Shown: positions 21,601-29,950, counted from the first letter of the stretch. The stretch: 64,000 nt of DNA from Lysobacter sp. cf310 (GCF_900114355.1 NZ_FOSS01000001.1:124001-188000), one strand, 5' to 3'. The notes: generated by a model not told the origin, from the sequence alone. Translations and numbers: made by a program.

Positions 21601-22572
21601 GCCGCCGATGCGCAGGCGCGGCGCGTCGAAGCGCCAGCCGCCCTCGTCCAGGCGCCAGCGCGCGCGCGTTTCGACGCTGTCGAATCGCACCCGCGGCACG
21701 GCGTCGTCGCCGTCGCCCAGCGGCGCGCCGCGCAAGGCGACACGCTCCAGCGCGGCGTCGACGGTGACCATGGCGACGCGGTGGCCGCGCAGCTCGGCCC
21801 AGGCCTCGGCGCGGCCCTGCCCGCTCTCGGCGCCGATGCCGGCGACCTGCAGCAGCGCCGCCCAGGCGCTGAGATCGGCGCGGCGCGCGCCGGCATAGGC
21901 GCGGCCGTCGCCGCGCTTGCGGTCGAAATCCAGAGCCGCATCCAGGGGCGACGCGGGCGCGCCGGCGACGCCGACGCTGGGCCAGGCGCGCAGGCCCGCG
22001 CGCACGCGGTCGCCGTCCACGCGCAGGCGCAGATTGATCTTGGGAATGCGCGCATCGACGCCGAGCTTGGGCGCGATCACCGCCAGCTTGCCGTCGATCA
22101 CCTGCAACTCGCCCAGGCCTTCCAGCGCGGCCAGCGGATCCTTGCTCGGCTGTTCCTGCCCTGGCAGCCCGCGCACCTTCCAGCGGCCGTCGTCGGCGCG
22201 TTCCAGGGTCAGGTCCAGACCGTGCAGGCGCAGTTCCGAGAAGGAATGGCCGGGCAGCAGACCGGCATAGATCGACACCAGCATTTCGGTATCGCCGACC
22301 ACGAACGCCTGCGCGCCCTCGCCGACCCGCAGCCCATCCAGTCGCAGCAGCGGCCCACGCCGCGTCCACTGGGTCTCGACCCGGTCGAACGCGACCGGCC
22401 GTCCGGCGCGCTGGCTCAACCACGCCGCGATCCGGTCCGGATTGCGCTCCGCCATCGGCAGGATCTGACTGGCCACGCCCAGCAGCACCGCCAGCAGCAC
22501 CAACAGCACCGCGCCGGTGTAGGCGACGCTACGGCGGGCGAAACGCAGACGGCGGCGCAGCGGGGTCGGCAC
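18694..22572 (-). CDS. yhdP: YhdP family AsmA-like phospholipid transport protein
   Basis: Very large envelope protein (1292 aa). An N-terminal membrane helix (RRSVAYTGAVLLVLLAVLLGVA, about residues 15-36) is followed by a long periplasmic part of the DUF3971/AsmA_2 family. In E. coli, YhdP with TamB and YdbH bridges the inner and outer membranes and carries phospholipids outward. The C-terminal block (LLSIAQLPRRLGLDFRDLFSKG, YRVTGPWKEPKVEV) is typical. The GTG at 22572 starts MPTPLRRRLRF and sits 8 bases from a 144-bp tandem array. The GATGAGGG that precedes the start codon is part of the first array unit. The frame stays open far upstream through the array, but that extension is repeat translation and is rejected. 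Confidence 0.93.
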   Translation of the reverse strand: MPTPLRRRLRFARRSVAYTGAVLLVLLAVLLGVASQILPMAERNPDRIAAWLSQRAGRPVAFDRVETQWTRRGPLLRLDGLRVGEGAQAFVVGDTEMLVSIYAGLLPGHSFSELRLHGLDLTLERADDGRWKVRGLPGQEQPSKDPLAALEGLGELQVIDGKLAVIAPKLGVDARIPKINLRLRVDGDRVRAGLRAWPSVGVAGAPASPLDAALDFDRKRGDGRAYAGARRADLSAWAALLQVAGIGAESGQGRAEAWAELRGHRVAMVTVDAALERVALRGAPLGDGDDAVPRVRFDSVETRARWRLDEGGWRFDAPRLRIGGGAKQQVLDGLAIAGGQRYALLADRIDAGPLLQAAALSDRVPAGLRRWLHQTRPQVSLQRISLAGRRDGPLRASARIDGLGFAAVGTAPGLSGLSGDIDADADGFSLRLDQASPMRFDWPSGFGVVHTVTLDGTVAGWREGAGWRIGTHALTIKGEGFGARARGGMWWQGDGTRPWIDIAADLDEAAVPVAKGFWIRHSMSPNLVHWLDSALIGGSVRNGHAIVSGDLDNWPFRDRNGRFEATAKLHQAVVKFQPEWPAAEGLDADVAFIADGFSVDGVGKLAGVGIQQIHAGIDHYKDGTLTVQAQAASDAAQLLTMLRQSPLQKQHADTFANLSASGPAQVGFNMKLPLKPGSVTAISGSVDLAGAKLADARWKLAFEDVRGRAEYARGGFGANDLAVRHEGQPGKLSLRAGDYVRDRGNVFEAGLDASVGAQSLIERAPELGWLKPYLDGRSNWTIGIAIPKAIAGATPPTLLQLHSNLVGTALELPAPLRKPAAGSLATTVETPLPVGSGDIRVGFGNVMALRARTVNGRTGVRVALGATRVDEAPPAHGLIASGRTGTLDAIEWIAFAEGGKKGEGEGLPLQRVDVTAQKLQLLGGVFADTRLVVAPAPRGATAVRVEGPSLEGAVLAPADPSAPLAGKFERVYWRAPSASASAGSPAIGAFAPAPTTPAPAVNSVDNSFDPAKVPPLTIDIADLRLGDARMGSARVRTRPTASGMRLEQIQTRGDKQAIDISGDWNGRGAAARTRLTMNIDSGDTGALLTGFGFGGLVAGGKAKIRFDAGWPGSPAAFALGSLDGGLSLDVRDGRLLEVEPGTGRVIGLLSIAQLPRRLGLDFRDLFSKGFAFNRVGGHIAIGAGSARSDDLVMDGPAATVNIRGSTNLRAQSYDQTIEVRPKTGNLLTAVGAIAAGPVGAAIGAAAGTVLQKPLSQIGAKTYRVTGPWKEPKVEVMTREQTRNAGREAPPAG

Positions 22573-22579
22573 TAGAGCG

Positions 22580-23212
22580 CCCTCATCCGACCCTGCGGTC
22601 CAGCTTCTCCCAGGTTCGGGAGAAAGGAACACGAAAGCACCGCCCCCCTCTCCCGCTTGCGGGAGAGGGGGGCGGTGAGGGGACGCGAGGTAGCGAGTCG
22701 CGACGCAGCTGCGATCGCGCGTGCCCTCATCCGGTCCTGCGGACCACCTTCTCCCGCTAGCGGGAGAAGGGAACACAAAAGCACCGCCCCCCTCTCCCGC
22801 TTGCGGGAGAGGGCTGGGGTGAGGGCACGCGAGGTTGCGAGTCGCGACGCAACTGCCACCGCACCTGCCCTCATCCGGTCCTGCGGACCACCTTCTCCCG
22901 CTAGCGGGAGAAGGGAACACGAAAGCACCGGCCCCCTCTCCCGCTTGCGGGAGAGGGCTGGGGTGAGGGGACGCGAGGTTGCGAGTCGCGACGCAACTGC
23001 TACCGCGCGTGCCCTCATCCGGTCCTGCGGACCACCTTCTCCCGCTAGCGGGAGAAGGGAACACGAAAGCACTCGCACCCTCTCCCGCTTGCGGGAGAGG
23101 GTTGGGGTGAGGGGACGCGAGGTAGCGAGTCGCGACGCAACTGTGGCCGCGCGTGCCCTCATCCGGTCCTGCGGCCCCCCTTCTCCCGCTAGCGGGAGAA
23201 CGGGCGCTGCAA
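22580..23212. repeat. 144-bp tandem repeat array between rng and yhdP
   Basis: Units begin with CCCTCATCC at 22580, 22724, 22868, 23012 and 23156, a constant period of 144 bases, with about 4.4 copies. Each unit carries two palindromes, TTCTCCCGCTAGCGGGAGAA and CCTCTCCCGCTTGCGGGAGAGG, joined by a less conserved stretch with GCGAGTCGCGACGCA. The first unit is the most diverged. 144 is a multiple of 3, so minus-strand frames stay open across it. The 651-base gap between rng and yhdP is almost entirely this array. Confidence 0.92.
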
Positions 23213-23223
23213 GAGGCGTTTTT

Positions 23224-24711
23224 TTAAAGCAACACGACATCGAACTGCTCCTGCGCGTACTGGTCGTCCGGCTGGAAGCGGATCGACTTGCCCAGGAACT
23301 CCTCGAGTTCGGCCACCGCCGCCGACTCTTCGTCGGTGATGCGCGCGACCACTTTCGGCGATGCGATCACCAGCAGCCGCGGGGCGTCGAATTGACGCAC
23401 CTGGCGCACGATGTCGCGGAAGATTTCGTAGGTCACCGTCTCCGGCGTCTTCAAGGTGCCGCGGCCGCCGCACTCGTGGCAGGGCTCGCTGAGCTGGCGC
23501 TCCAGGCTTTCGGTGGTGCGCTTGCGCGTCATCTCGACCAGGCCCAGCGGCGAGAACTCGTACACCGTGGTCTTGGCATGGTCGCGCGCCAGCGACTTCT
23601 CGAGCTGGCGCAGCACCTGACGCTTGTGCTCGGCGTCGGTCATGTCGATGAAGTCGATGATGATGATGCCGCCGAGGTTGCGCAGGCGCAGCTGTCGGGC
23701 CACCGACTGCGCCGCTTCCAGGTTGGTGCGGTAAACGGTCTCCTCCAGGTTGCGTTGACCCAGGAAGGAGCCGGTGTTGATGTCGACCGTGGTCATGGCC
23801 TCGGTCTGGTCGATCACCAGGTAGCCGCCGGACTTCAGCGGCACTTGCTTGTCCAGGGCGCGCTGGATCTCGTCCTCGACCCCGTACAGGTCGAAAATCG
23901 GACGCGCGCCGGTGTAGTGCTCGATCTTCTCGTCCAGGCCCGGCATGTACTGGGCTGCGAACACGCGCAGGCGCTCGCAGGTCTCGCGCGAATCGACCTT
24001 GACCTTCTCGACGTCGCGCCGCATCAGATCGCGCACCGCGCGCAGCGGCAGGCTCAGATCCTCGTACACGCGCTCGCCCACGCGCGAGCTGCGCGATTTC
24101 TCGGCGATCAGCGCCCAGGCGCGGCTGAGGTAGGCCACGTCCTCGGCCAGGGCCTCGGCGGGCTGGCTTTCGGCGTTGGTGCGCACGATGTAACCGTGGT
24201 TCTCGCCGGCCGGCGCCAGCGCGGTCACGTGCGCCTTCAGGCGTTGCCGTTCGGCCTCGTCCTCGATCCGCGCCGACACCCCGACCACGCGCGTGCGCGG
24301 CAGCAGCACCAGGTAGCGCGAAGGAATGCTGAGCTGGGTGGTCAGACGCGCGCCCTTGCTGCCGATCGGGTCCTTGACCACCTGCACGATGATTTCCTGG
24401 CCCTCGCGCAGCAGCTCGGCGATCGGCCGGGTCGGGGTCGGCGGCAGCGGGGCCTCGTCGCCCTCGCCTTCGCTGACCTGGGTCGGCTTGACGATGTCGG
24501 CCGCGTGCAGGAACGCGGCGCGCTCCAGGCCGATCTCGACGAAGGCTGCCTGCATGCCCGGCATCACCCGCTGGACCTTGCCCTTGTAGATGTTGCCGAC
24601 CACGCCGCGGCGCCAGCCACGCTCGATGTGCAGCTCCTGCAGCATGCCGTTTTCGACCACCGCGACTCGGGTTTCGCGCGGGGTGACGTTGACGAGTATT
24701 TCTTCGGTCAT
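23224..24711 (-). CDS. rng: Ribonuclease G
   Basis: Endoribonuclease of the RNase E/G family that matures the 5' end of 16S rRNA and processes some mRNAs. At 495 aa it is RNase G, not RNase E, with no long C-terminal degradosome scaffold. An S1 domain near the N-terminus (GNIYKGKVQRVMPGMQAAFVEIG) precedes the catalytic core with GGIIIIDFIDM and FSPLGLVEMTRKR. The zinc-link-like CHECGGRG is in place. The ATG at 24711 gives the conserved MTEEILVNVTPRETRVAV start. It is transcribed with maf upstream, and the 144-bp array follows downstream. Confidence 0.97.
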   Translation of the reverse strand: MTEEILVNVTPRETRVAVVENGMLQELHIERGWRRGVVGNIYKGKVQRVMPGMQAAFVEIGLERAAFLHAADIVKPTQVSEGEGDEAPLPPTPTRPIAELLREGQEIIVQVVKDPIGSKGARLTTQLSIPSRYLVLLPRTRVVGVSARIEDEAERQRLKAHVTALAPAGENHGYIVRTNAESQPAEALAEDVAYLSRAWALIAEKSRSSRVGERVYEDLSLPLRAVRDLMRRDVEKVKVDSRETCERLRVFAAQYMPGLDEKIEHYTGARPIFDLYGVEDEIQRALDKQVPLKSGGYLVIDQTEAMTTVDINTGSFLGQRNLEETVYRTNLEAAQSVARQLRLRNLGGIIIIDFIDMTDAEHKRQVLRQLEKSLARDHAKTTVYEFSPLGLVEMTRKRTTESLERQLSEPCHECGGRGTLKTPETVTYEIFRDIVRQVRQFDAPRLLVIASPKVVARITDEESAAVAELEEFLGKSIRFQPDDQYAQEQFDVVLL

Positions 24712-24779
24712 GGCGTGGAAGGCGCTCTGCGGGTCGTCAACGGTGGAGGGAAGGCAGCGCGGCGGCCGGCGCGCGCGGG

Positions 24780-25349
24780 TCACGCATCGAGTCCGGCCTC
24801 GCGCAGCAGACGCACGGTTTCGTGCAGGGGCAGGCCCATCACGCCGGAATAGCTGCCCGACAGACGGATCACGAAGGCCTCGGCGCGGCCCTGGATGGCA
24901 TAGGCGCCGGCCTTGCCCTGCCATTCGCCGCTGGCGACGTAGGCGGCGATGCGCGCCTCGTCCAGGGCTTCGAATTCGACTTCGGACACCGAGACGGTCT
25001 GCGACTCGCGCGCCGGCGAGACCAGCGACACCGCCGAGATCACCCGGTGGCTGCGTCCGGACAGGCGGCGCAGCATGGCCGCGGCATCGTCGCCGTCGCG
25101 CGGCTTGCCGAACACCTCGTCGTCCAGCACCACCTCGGTGTCGGCGCCCAGCACCAGCGCGCTCGGATTGGCGACCACGGTCAGCAAACCGGCGCCGGCC
25201 TTCTCGCGTGCGACCCGGCGCACGTAGTCCTCGGCGGGCTCGCCGGGCTGGCGATGCTCGGGGATATCGAGGTCCAGGACCCCGAACGGCAGGCCCAGGC
25301 GGCTTAGCAATTCGTGGCGTCGTGGCGATTTGGAGGCGAGATAGAGCAT
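24780..25349 (-). CDS. maf: Maf-family nucleotide pyrophosphatase
   Basis: House-cleaning pyrophosphatase acting on dTTP, UTP and modified nucleotides. The N-terminal signature [16 protein letters not shown], the conserved [15 protein letters not shown], and the C-terminal [11 protein letters not shown] and [11 protein letters not shown] mark the YhdE branch. 189 aa from the ATG at 25349; an ATG 12 bases upstream would add MLRR and cannot be excluded. It lies 68 bases before rng, as in E. coli (yhdE-rng). Confidence 0.93.
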   Translation of the reverse strand: MLYLASKSPRRHELLSRLGLPFGVLDLDIPEHRQPGEPAEDYVRRVAREKAGAGLLTVVANPSALVLGADTEVVLDDEVFGKPRDGDDAAAMLRRLSGRSHRVISAVSLVSPARESQTVSVSEVEFEALDEARIAAYVASGEWQGKAGAYAIQGRAEAFVIRLSGSYSGVMGLPLHETVRLLREAGLDA

Positions 25350-25474
25350 CCTGCGAAGCATAACCCGCGCTGACTGAGCGCCGGCCCACGCGGGTTGCGA
25401 CAACCCCGCCGTGGATCACGATTCGTTCACTGGATCGGCAACACCCTAGTTCCCATCATCAACAGGAGTTGAAA

Positions 25475-26257
25475 ATGTCGTCCTCGCCAAGCCGGCACCA
25501 CGCCTCGCCGTCCAAGTCCCGTTTCGCCCTGCGCCCCCTGGTGCTGGCCGCCACCCTCGCCTTCGGAGCCGTCACCGCCATGTCCGCCACCGCCCAGACC
25601 GCTCCGGCCTATGTGGCCTCCGACGGCACCCTGCTCTCGGTCTCGGCCGAGTCCCAGGTCAAGCGCGTCCCCGACATCGCCGTGATCTCGACCGGCGTGG
25701 TCACCCAGGCCGCCGACGCCAATGGCGCCATGCGCGCCAATGCCGACCAGATGGCCAAGGTCGTGGCCGCGATCAAGGCCGCCGGCATCGCCGACCGCGA
25801 CATCCAGACCAGCGGCGTGAACCTCAACCCGCAGTACCGCTACGCCGAGAACCAGCCGCCGGTGATCACCGGCTACCAGGCCAGCAACACGGTCAACCTG
25901 ACCGTGCGCGACATCGCCAAGCTCGGCAAGATCCTCGACGCCCTGGTCGCCACCGGCGCCAATCAGATCAACGGCCCGACCTTCGACATCGACGACAAGG
26001 TCAAGGACGTGGCCTACGACGAGGCCCGCCGCGGCGCCGTCGACAAGGCCCAGGCGCGCGCCGAGATGTACGCCAAGACCCTGGGCATGAAGGTGCGCCG
26101 CATCGTCAGCATCAGCGAAGGCGGCCGTTTCAACCCGCCGGTGCCGATGATGGCCATGCGCATGGAGAAGGCCGGCGCCGCCGCCGACACCTCGATCTCG
26201 CCAGGCGAAAGCGCGTTGTCGGTCAACCTGGATGTGGTGTTCGAGCTGGGCAAGTGA
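25475..26257 (+). CDS. SIMPL domain periplasmic protein (DUF541)
   Basis: Exported protein of the SIMPL family, whose members (E. coli YggE, for example) are linked to oxidative stress protection but lack a known enzyme activity. A signal peptide (about residues 1-42, ending SATAQT) follows a basic, serine-rich start. Then VSAESQVKRVPDIAVISTGVVTQA, IKAAGIADRDIQTSGVNLNPQY and ARAEMYAKTLGMKVRRIVSISE give the family core. 260 aa. AGGAG 6 bases before the ATG at 25475 decides the start over a TTG two codons earlier. Divergent from maf. Confidence 0.93.
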   Translation: MSSSPSRHHASPSKSRFALRPLVLAATLAFGAVTAMSATAQTAPAYVASDGTLLSVSAESQVKRVPDIAVISTGVVTQAADANGAMRANADQMAKVVAAIKAAGIADRDIQTSGVNLNPQYRYAENQPPVITGYQASNTVNLTVRDIAKLGKILDALVATGANQINGPTFDIDDKVKDVAYDEARRGAVDKAQARAEMYAKTLGMKVRRIVSISEGGRFNPPVPMMAMRMEKAGAAADTSISPGESALSVNLDVVFELGK

Positions 26258-26262
26258 GCGCC

Positions 26263-26424
26263 ATGACCGCCCCCGACCCGCGCAAGCCCACGCCCGGTTA
26301 CCCCGAGCCGCAGCCGCGCAACCCGGACGACGCGCGCCAGCCGCACCCCAAGCGGCCGCCGAATCCCGACGAGGGCGGTCTGGACCGCGAACCGGTGACC
26401 GAGCCCGATCCGTCCAAGGATTGA
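26263..26424 (+). CDS. 53-aa proline-rich protein
   Basis: Small frame starting 3 bases after the SIMPL gene stop. The product begins MTAPDPRKPTPGYPEPQ, continues with repeated P/R/D-rich text, and ends EPVTEPDPSKD. It has no hydrophobic segment and is probably disordered. It shares the SIMPL transcript and is followed 18 bases later by a strong terminator, which supports a real gene at the operon end. I do not recognise a family with certainty; similar short proline/aspartate proteins are common in xanthomonads. Function unknown. Confidence 0.6.
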   Translation: MTAPDPRKPTPGYPEPQPRNPDDARQPHPKRPPNPDEGGLDREPVTEPDPSKD

Positions 26425-26442
26425 GCAAGCCGCTTTGTCGCA

Positions 26443-26474
26443 CCGAAGGCCCGCGCAAGCGGGCCTTCGGCTTT
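26443..26474 (+). terminator. Intrinsic terminator after the SIMPL/proline-rich pair
   Basis: Perfect 12-bp stem CCGAAGGCCCGC, loop GCAA, then GCGGGCCTTCGG and CTTTG. It lies 18 bases after the stop of the 53-aa gene. Confidence 0.75.
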
Positions 26475-26678
26475 GTGGGGCCCGAAACCGGCCGCCCTAC
26501 GCAGGTCCGCACCGCGCCGCCCGCGCCCCGGCAGGCAGGCGCGACCGCGTCGGCGCGCGCGACCCAAGGCTCTGCCCGACCGGCCTCGCGGCAGCCCCGA
26601 AAAAAATTTCGTCGTGCTTAACCCCACCCGCAATTCCGGTCCGTTTCGATCCGTGCAGACCACTCCAGGAGAGCTTCC

Positions 26679-27338
26679 ATGGCGCACGCGATCGAACACC
26701 CCGACCGTCAACTGGACCCCAGCCGCATCGTCGGCACCGCAGGCGCGATCGCCGTCAACGTCGCGCTGCTGATGCTGCTGATGGTGCCGATGTCGGCGCC
26801 GCAATGGATGGAAATGCCCGATGACGTCATCGTCAATTTCATCCCTCCTGAAAAGGAGAAGGTCGACCCGCCCAAGCCTGAAGTCGTGAAGGTCGAGAAG
26901 ATCCGCCCGAACACGCCGACGCCCAAGCCGGTGCCGATCGAGATCCCGCCGACCCCGCCTATCGTCGACCCGATCGCGAGCGACAGCATCGTCGTGCCCG
27001 ACACGCCGCCGCAGCCCGAGACCTTCGCGCGCAACGACATAGGCCGCGGCGAAGTCCTCACCGGCGTGACCCTGCAGGTGGTCAACAACCCGCCGCCCAC
27101 CTACCCCGGCGAGGCGGTGCGCAATCAGCTCACCGGCACGGTGATGCTGGAGATCCTGGTCGGCATCGACGGCAAGCCGATCGAGGTGACCGTGGTCAAG
27201 AGCAGCGGCCATCGCGTGCTCGACCAGGCCGCCAAGCGCGTGGTCATGTCGCGCTGGACCTTCCAGCCAGCGATGGAAGGCGGCCAGCCGGTGCAGGCGC
27301 GCGGCCGGGTGCCGATCGAATTCACTTTGGAACGCTAG
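26679..27338 (+). CDS. tonB: Energy transducer TonB
   Basis: Links the inner-membrane proton motive force (through ExbB/ExbD) to outer-membrane TonB-dependent receptors. At 219 aa: a cytoplasmic N-terminus, one membrane helix (about residues 25-45), and a proline/lysine-rich spacer (PPKPEVVKVEKIRPNTPTPK, then IPPTPP) that spans the periplasm. The C-terminal TonB domain reads PPTYPGEAVRNQLTGTVMLE and SSGHRVLDQAAKRVVMSRWTFQPA. AGGAG is 8 bases before the ATG. exbB/exbD are not in the window, so this is one of probably several TonB paralogues. Confidence 0.93.
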   Translation: MAHAIEHPDRQLDPSRIVGTAGAIAVNVALLMLLMVPMSAPQWMEMPDDVIVNFIPPEKEKVDPPKPEVVKVEKIRPNTPTPKPVPIEIPPTPPIVDPIASDSIVVPDTPPQPETFARNDIGRGEVLTGVTLQVVNNPPPTYPGEAVRNQLTGTVMLEILVGIDGKPIEVTVVKSSGHRVLDQAAKRVVMSRWTFQPAMEGGQPVQARGRVPIEFTLER

Positions 27339-27353
27339 GTCCTTTGGCGAGGG

Positions 27354-27387
27354 GCGGCCCGGGCCGGTATGGACGGGCCGTTTTTTT
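27354..27387 (+). terminator. Intrinsic terminator of tonB
   Basis: GCGGCCCG pairs with CGGGCCGT around a 12-base loop and is followed by seven T. It begins 15 bases after the tonB stop codon. Confidence 0.75.
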
Positions 27388-27396
27388 GCGCCGCGA

Positions 27397-27585
27397 AAAG
27401 CAAATCTCCTCCGCCCCCTCTTTGCAAAGAGGGGAAACCAGCGCAGGCAGACCTGCCGCAGCGAAAATGCCGCTGTCATCCCCCCTTTGAAAAAGGGGGG
27501 CTAGGGGGGATTTGCTTTTGCCCCGCCCCCAAAGAAGCGAAAAGCAAATCTCCCCCGGCCCCTCTTTGCAAAGAGGGGAGACAAG
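27397..27585. repeat. Three CAAATCCCCCC-type elements in alternating orientation
   Basis: Copies at about 27397-27430 (+), 27478-27520 (-) and 27538-27585 (+). Each has GCAAATCTCC/CCCC-rich text followed by a CCTCTTTGCAAAGAGG or CCCCTTTTTCAAAGGGG hairpin. Together with the tonB terminator they fill the 309-base gap to rlmH; nothing gene-like remains. Confidence 0.8.
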
Positions 27586-27647
27586 CAAAGAGGTGAGACG
27601 CGTAACGAGACGGCGCGACGGCACGCGGCCAACAGCCGAGCGCACGC

Positions 27648-28118
27648 TCAAGCGCGGTGATACGGATGATTCGCCAGCAGCGCCGCCGCGCGATACAGCT
27701 GCTCGGCCGCGACCAGCCGCACCAGCATATGCGGCAGGGTCAACGGCCCCAGCGACCATTGCTCGTCCGCGCGCGCCAGCACCTCCGGCGCGTGGCCTTC
27801 GGGGCCGCCGATCAGGAACGCGAGATCGCGCCCCTGCCCGCGCCAATGTTCCAGGCGCTGCGCCAGTTGCTCCGAGGTCCACAGCCGCCCGCGCCCTTCC
27901 AGCGCGACCACGCAGGCGCTCTTGGGCAAGGCTGCGATCACGCGCGCGCCTTCGTCGGCGGTCGCGCGCGCGGCGTCGCGGCCCTTGCCGCGCAGGCCGG
28001 GTTCGATTTCGACCAGGTCCAGCGGCAGCCAGTGCGAGAGCCGCTTCTGGTACTCGCCGAAGCCTTCGGCGACCCAGCGCGGCGCGCGTTCGCCGACGGC
28101 GATGAGTTTCGCTTTCAT
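27648..28118 (-). CDS. rlmH: 23S rRNA m3-pseudouridine1915 methyltransferase RlmH
   Basis: SPOUT-class methyltransferase that acts on pseudouridine 1915 of 23S rRNA in assembled 70S ribosomes. 156 aa, exactly the usual size. The SAM-binding knot reads FLIGGPEGHAPEV and SLGPLTLPHMLVRLVAAEQLYRA, ending HPYHRA as in the family. The ATG at 28118 begins MKAKLIAVGERAP; upstream in-frame residues are unconserved. In E. coli rsfS-rlmH are adjacent; here a plus-strand phoX-like gene lies between them. Confidence 0.96.
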   Translation of the reverse strand: MKAKLIAVGERAPRWVAEGFGEYQKRLSHWLPLDLVEIEPGLRGKGRDAARATADEGARVIAALPKSACVVALEGRGRLWTSEQLAQRLEHWRGQGRDLAFLIGGPEGHAPEVLARADEQWSLGPLTLPHMLVRLVAAEQLYRAAALLANHPYHRA

Positions 28119-28260
28119 CGCCACATGGTAGCGGTCCGCGACGCAGGCACGGACTAAACGCCGTCTGCGTCGCATTCAGACGCGATGTCGCCGAGGTGTC
28201 ATCGAACGGTTACCGCGCCGACCTAGCGTGCAGGCTCCCCCAGCCAGCAGGAGCCGCACC

Positions 28261-29808
28261 ATGGATGCTTTCGATCCCTCCCGCCGCCAGGTCCTCAAGG
28301 GCAGCGCCGCCGCGATGGCGATCGGCGCGATGGGCTCGCTAGGCGCTTTGTACTCGCGCCAAGCGCTCGCCGCCCACGACCCGACCCGGCTTGCCCCCAT
28401 CCCCAGCCGCTACGGCCCGCTCGCCCCGGTGGCCGACCGCAGCACCGGACTGCCGCTGCTGCAGCTGCCGCGCGGCTTCAGCTACCGCTCCTTCGGTTGG
28501 AGCGGCGACCGCATGGACGACGGCCAGCCCTGCCCCGACCGCCACGACGGCATGGCGGTGGTGAGCGTGCGCCCGGGCCGGCGCCGTCCGCATGGCGGCG
28601 GCGCCGAGCGCTTCCGTCCGCACGGCCCGGAATACGTGCTGATCCGCAATCACGAGCGCGGCGCCGCCAGCCCGATCCAGGCCCCGGGCATGTACGACAC
28701 CGGCGACCTCGGCGGTGGCCAGCATGCCGGCGGCGGCACCACCACCCTGAGCTACCGCAACGGCGAATGGGGCAGCCTGGAACCCAGCCTGGGCGGCACC
28801 CTGGTCAACTGCGCGGGCGGCCCGACCCCGTGGGGCACCTGGCTGAGCTGCGAGGAGATCAAGAGCGACGCGGTCTCCAGCACCGGCCGCAAGCACGGCT
28901 ACGTGTTCGAGGTCGATCCGCGCAGCGAGCGCACCAGCGGCCGGCCCCTGATCGGCCTGGGCCGTTTCAGCCACGAGGCGGTCGCGATCGATCCGCGCAC
29001 CGGCATCGTTTATCTCACCGAGGACGACCGCAACAAGGCCGGCCTCTACCGCTTCATCCCCAACGACCGCGCCGGCCGCTACGGCTCGCTGGAGCACGGC
29101 GGCCGTCTGCAGGCGGCGCGCGTGCGCGGACGCCGCAACGCCGACCTCACCGTCGCCAGCATCGGCACCGAGTACGCCTTGGAATGGGTGGATGTGCCCG
29201 ATCCGGATCTGGACTCGATCGCCGCGCCCGCCGGCTACCCCGATATCTCCGCCGGCGAAACCCTGAGCGGCACCTTCGCCCAGGCCTGGAGCGAAGGCGC
29301 GCTGCGCATGAGCCGCGGCGAAGGCATCTGGTACAGCTACGGCAAGATGTTCATCGTCGACACCAGCACCGGCGTCGACGCCCAGGGCCGCAAAGGCCGC
29401 GGCAACGGCGCGGTGTGGGTGCTGGACTTGGCCAGCCAGCGTCTGCGCGCCTTGTTCGTGAGCGGCAACCAACTGGCCGCGCACAATCCCGACAACATCA
29501 GCGTGAGCGCGCGCGGCGGCGTGATCCTGTGCGAGGACGGCGGCGAGAGCCCGGACGAGTACGGCCCCGGCGCACGCCTGATCGGCCTGACCCGGGCCGG
29601 AGAATCCTTCTACTTCGCCAAGAACAACGTCGCCCTGACCTCGCAGCAGATCGCCGATGCCGGCAAGACGGTGCCCGAAGGCGACTACCGCGACACCGAG
29701 TTCTGCGGCGCCTGCTGGGATCCGTTCGCGCGCACCTTGTTCGTGAACATGCAGACGCCGGGGATCACGGTGGCGATCACGGGGCCTTGGGAGCGTGGGC
29801 CGTTGTAG
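28261..29808 (+). CDS. PhoX-family (DUF839) Tat-exported protein
   Basis: 515 aa. The N-terminus SRRQVLKGSAAAMAIGAMGSLGAL is a twin-arginine-type signal, with an alanine-rich cleavage region ending RQALAAHD. The body is the DUF839/PhoX type: IRNHERG, AGGTTTLSY-like GGGTTTLSYRNGEW, CAGGPTPWGTWLSCEE, GRFSHEAVAIDPRTG, YLTEDDRNKAGLYRF and CEDGGESPDEYGPGARL. PhoX enzymes are Ca2+/Fe-dependent alkaline phosphatases, folded as beta-propellers in the cytoplasm before Tat export. Many DUF839 members are uncharacterised, so phosphatase activity is only inferred. AGGAG lies before the ATG at 28261. Dispersed repeats sit on its right side. Confidence 0.85.
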   Translation: MDAFDPSRRQVLKGSAAAMAIGAMGSLGALYSRQALAAHDPTRLAPIPSRYGPLAPVADRSTGLPLLQLPRGFSYRSFGWSGDRMDDGQPCPDRHDGMAVVSVRPGRRRPHGGGAERFRPHGPEYVLIRNHERGAASPIQAPGMYDTGDLGGGQHAGGGTTTLSYRNGEWGSLEPSLGGTLVNCAGGPTPWGTWLSCEEIKSDAVSSTGRKHGYVFEVDPRSERTSGRPLIGLGRFSHEAVAIDPRTGIVYLTEDDRNKAGLYRFIPNDRAGRYGSLEHGGRLQAARVRGRRNADLTVASIGTEYALEWVDVPDPDLDSIAAPAGYPDISAGETLSGTFAQAWSEGALRMSRGEGIWYSYGKMFIVDTSTGVDAQGRKGRGNGAVWVLDLASQRLRALFVSGNQLAAHNPDNISVSARGGVILCEDGGESPDEYGPGARLIGLTRAGESFYFAKNNVALTSQQIADAGKTVPEGDYRDTEFCGACWDPFARTLFVNMQTPGITVAITGPWERGPL

Positions 29809-29823
29809 AGGCTTGTCGCGACT

Positions 29824-29935
29824 CGAAGCAAATCCCCCCTAGCCCCCCTTTTTCAAAGGAGGGAACAACTTTCCCCTCGCAAATGAGAACCGGCCTCCCC
29901 CTTTGAAAAAGGGGGATTGAGGGGGATTTGCTCTT
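29824..29935. repeat. Inverted pair of CAAATCCCCCC-type elements
   Basis: A plus-oriented copy at 29824-29870 and a minus-oriented copy at 29897-29935 face each other between the convergent phoX-like and rsfS genes. Both have the CCCCCTTTTTCAAAGG hairpin core. Confidence 0.8.
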
Positions 29936-29950
29936 ACGCCATCGCGCAAA

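Noticed and set aside
22580-23212. 144-bp array as a CRISPR
   Set aside because: Units are contiguous and conserved along their full length, with no unique spacers.
22580-23240. Long minus-strand open frames through the 144-bp array
   Set aside because: They exist only because the period is a multiple of three. The translations are repeat sequence without a conserved family; yhdP and rng have good starts and stops on either side.
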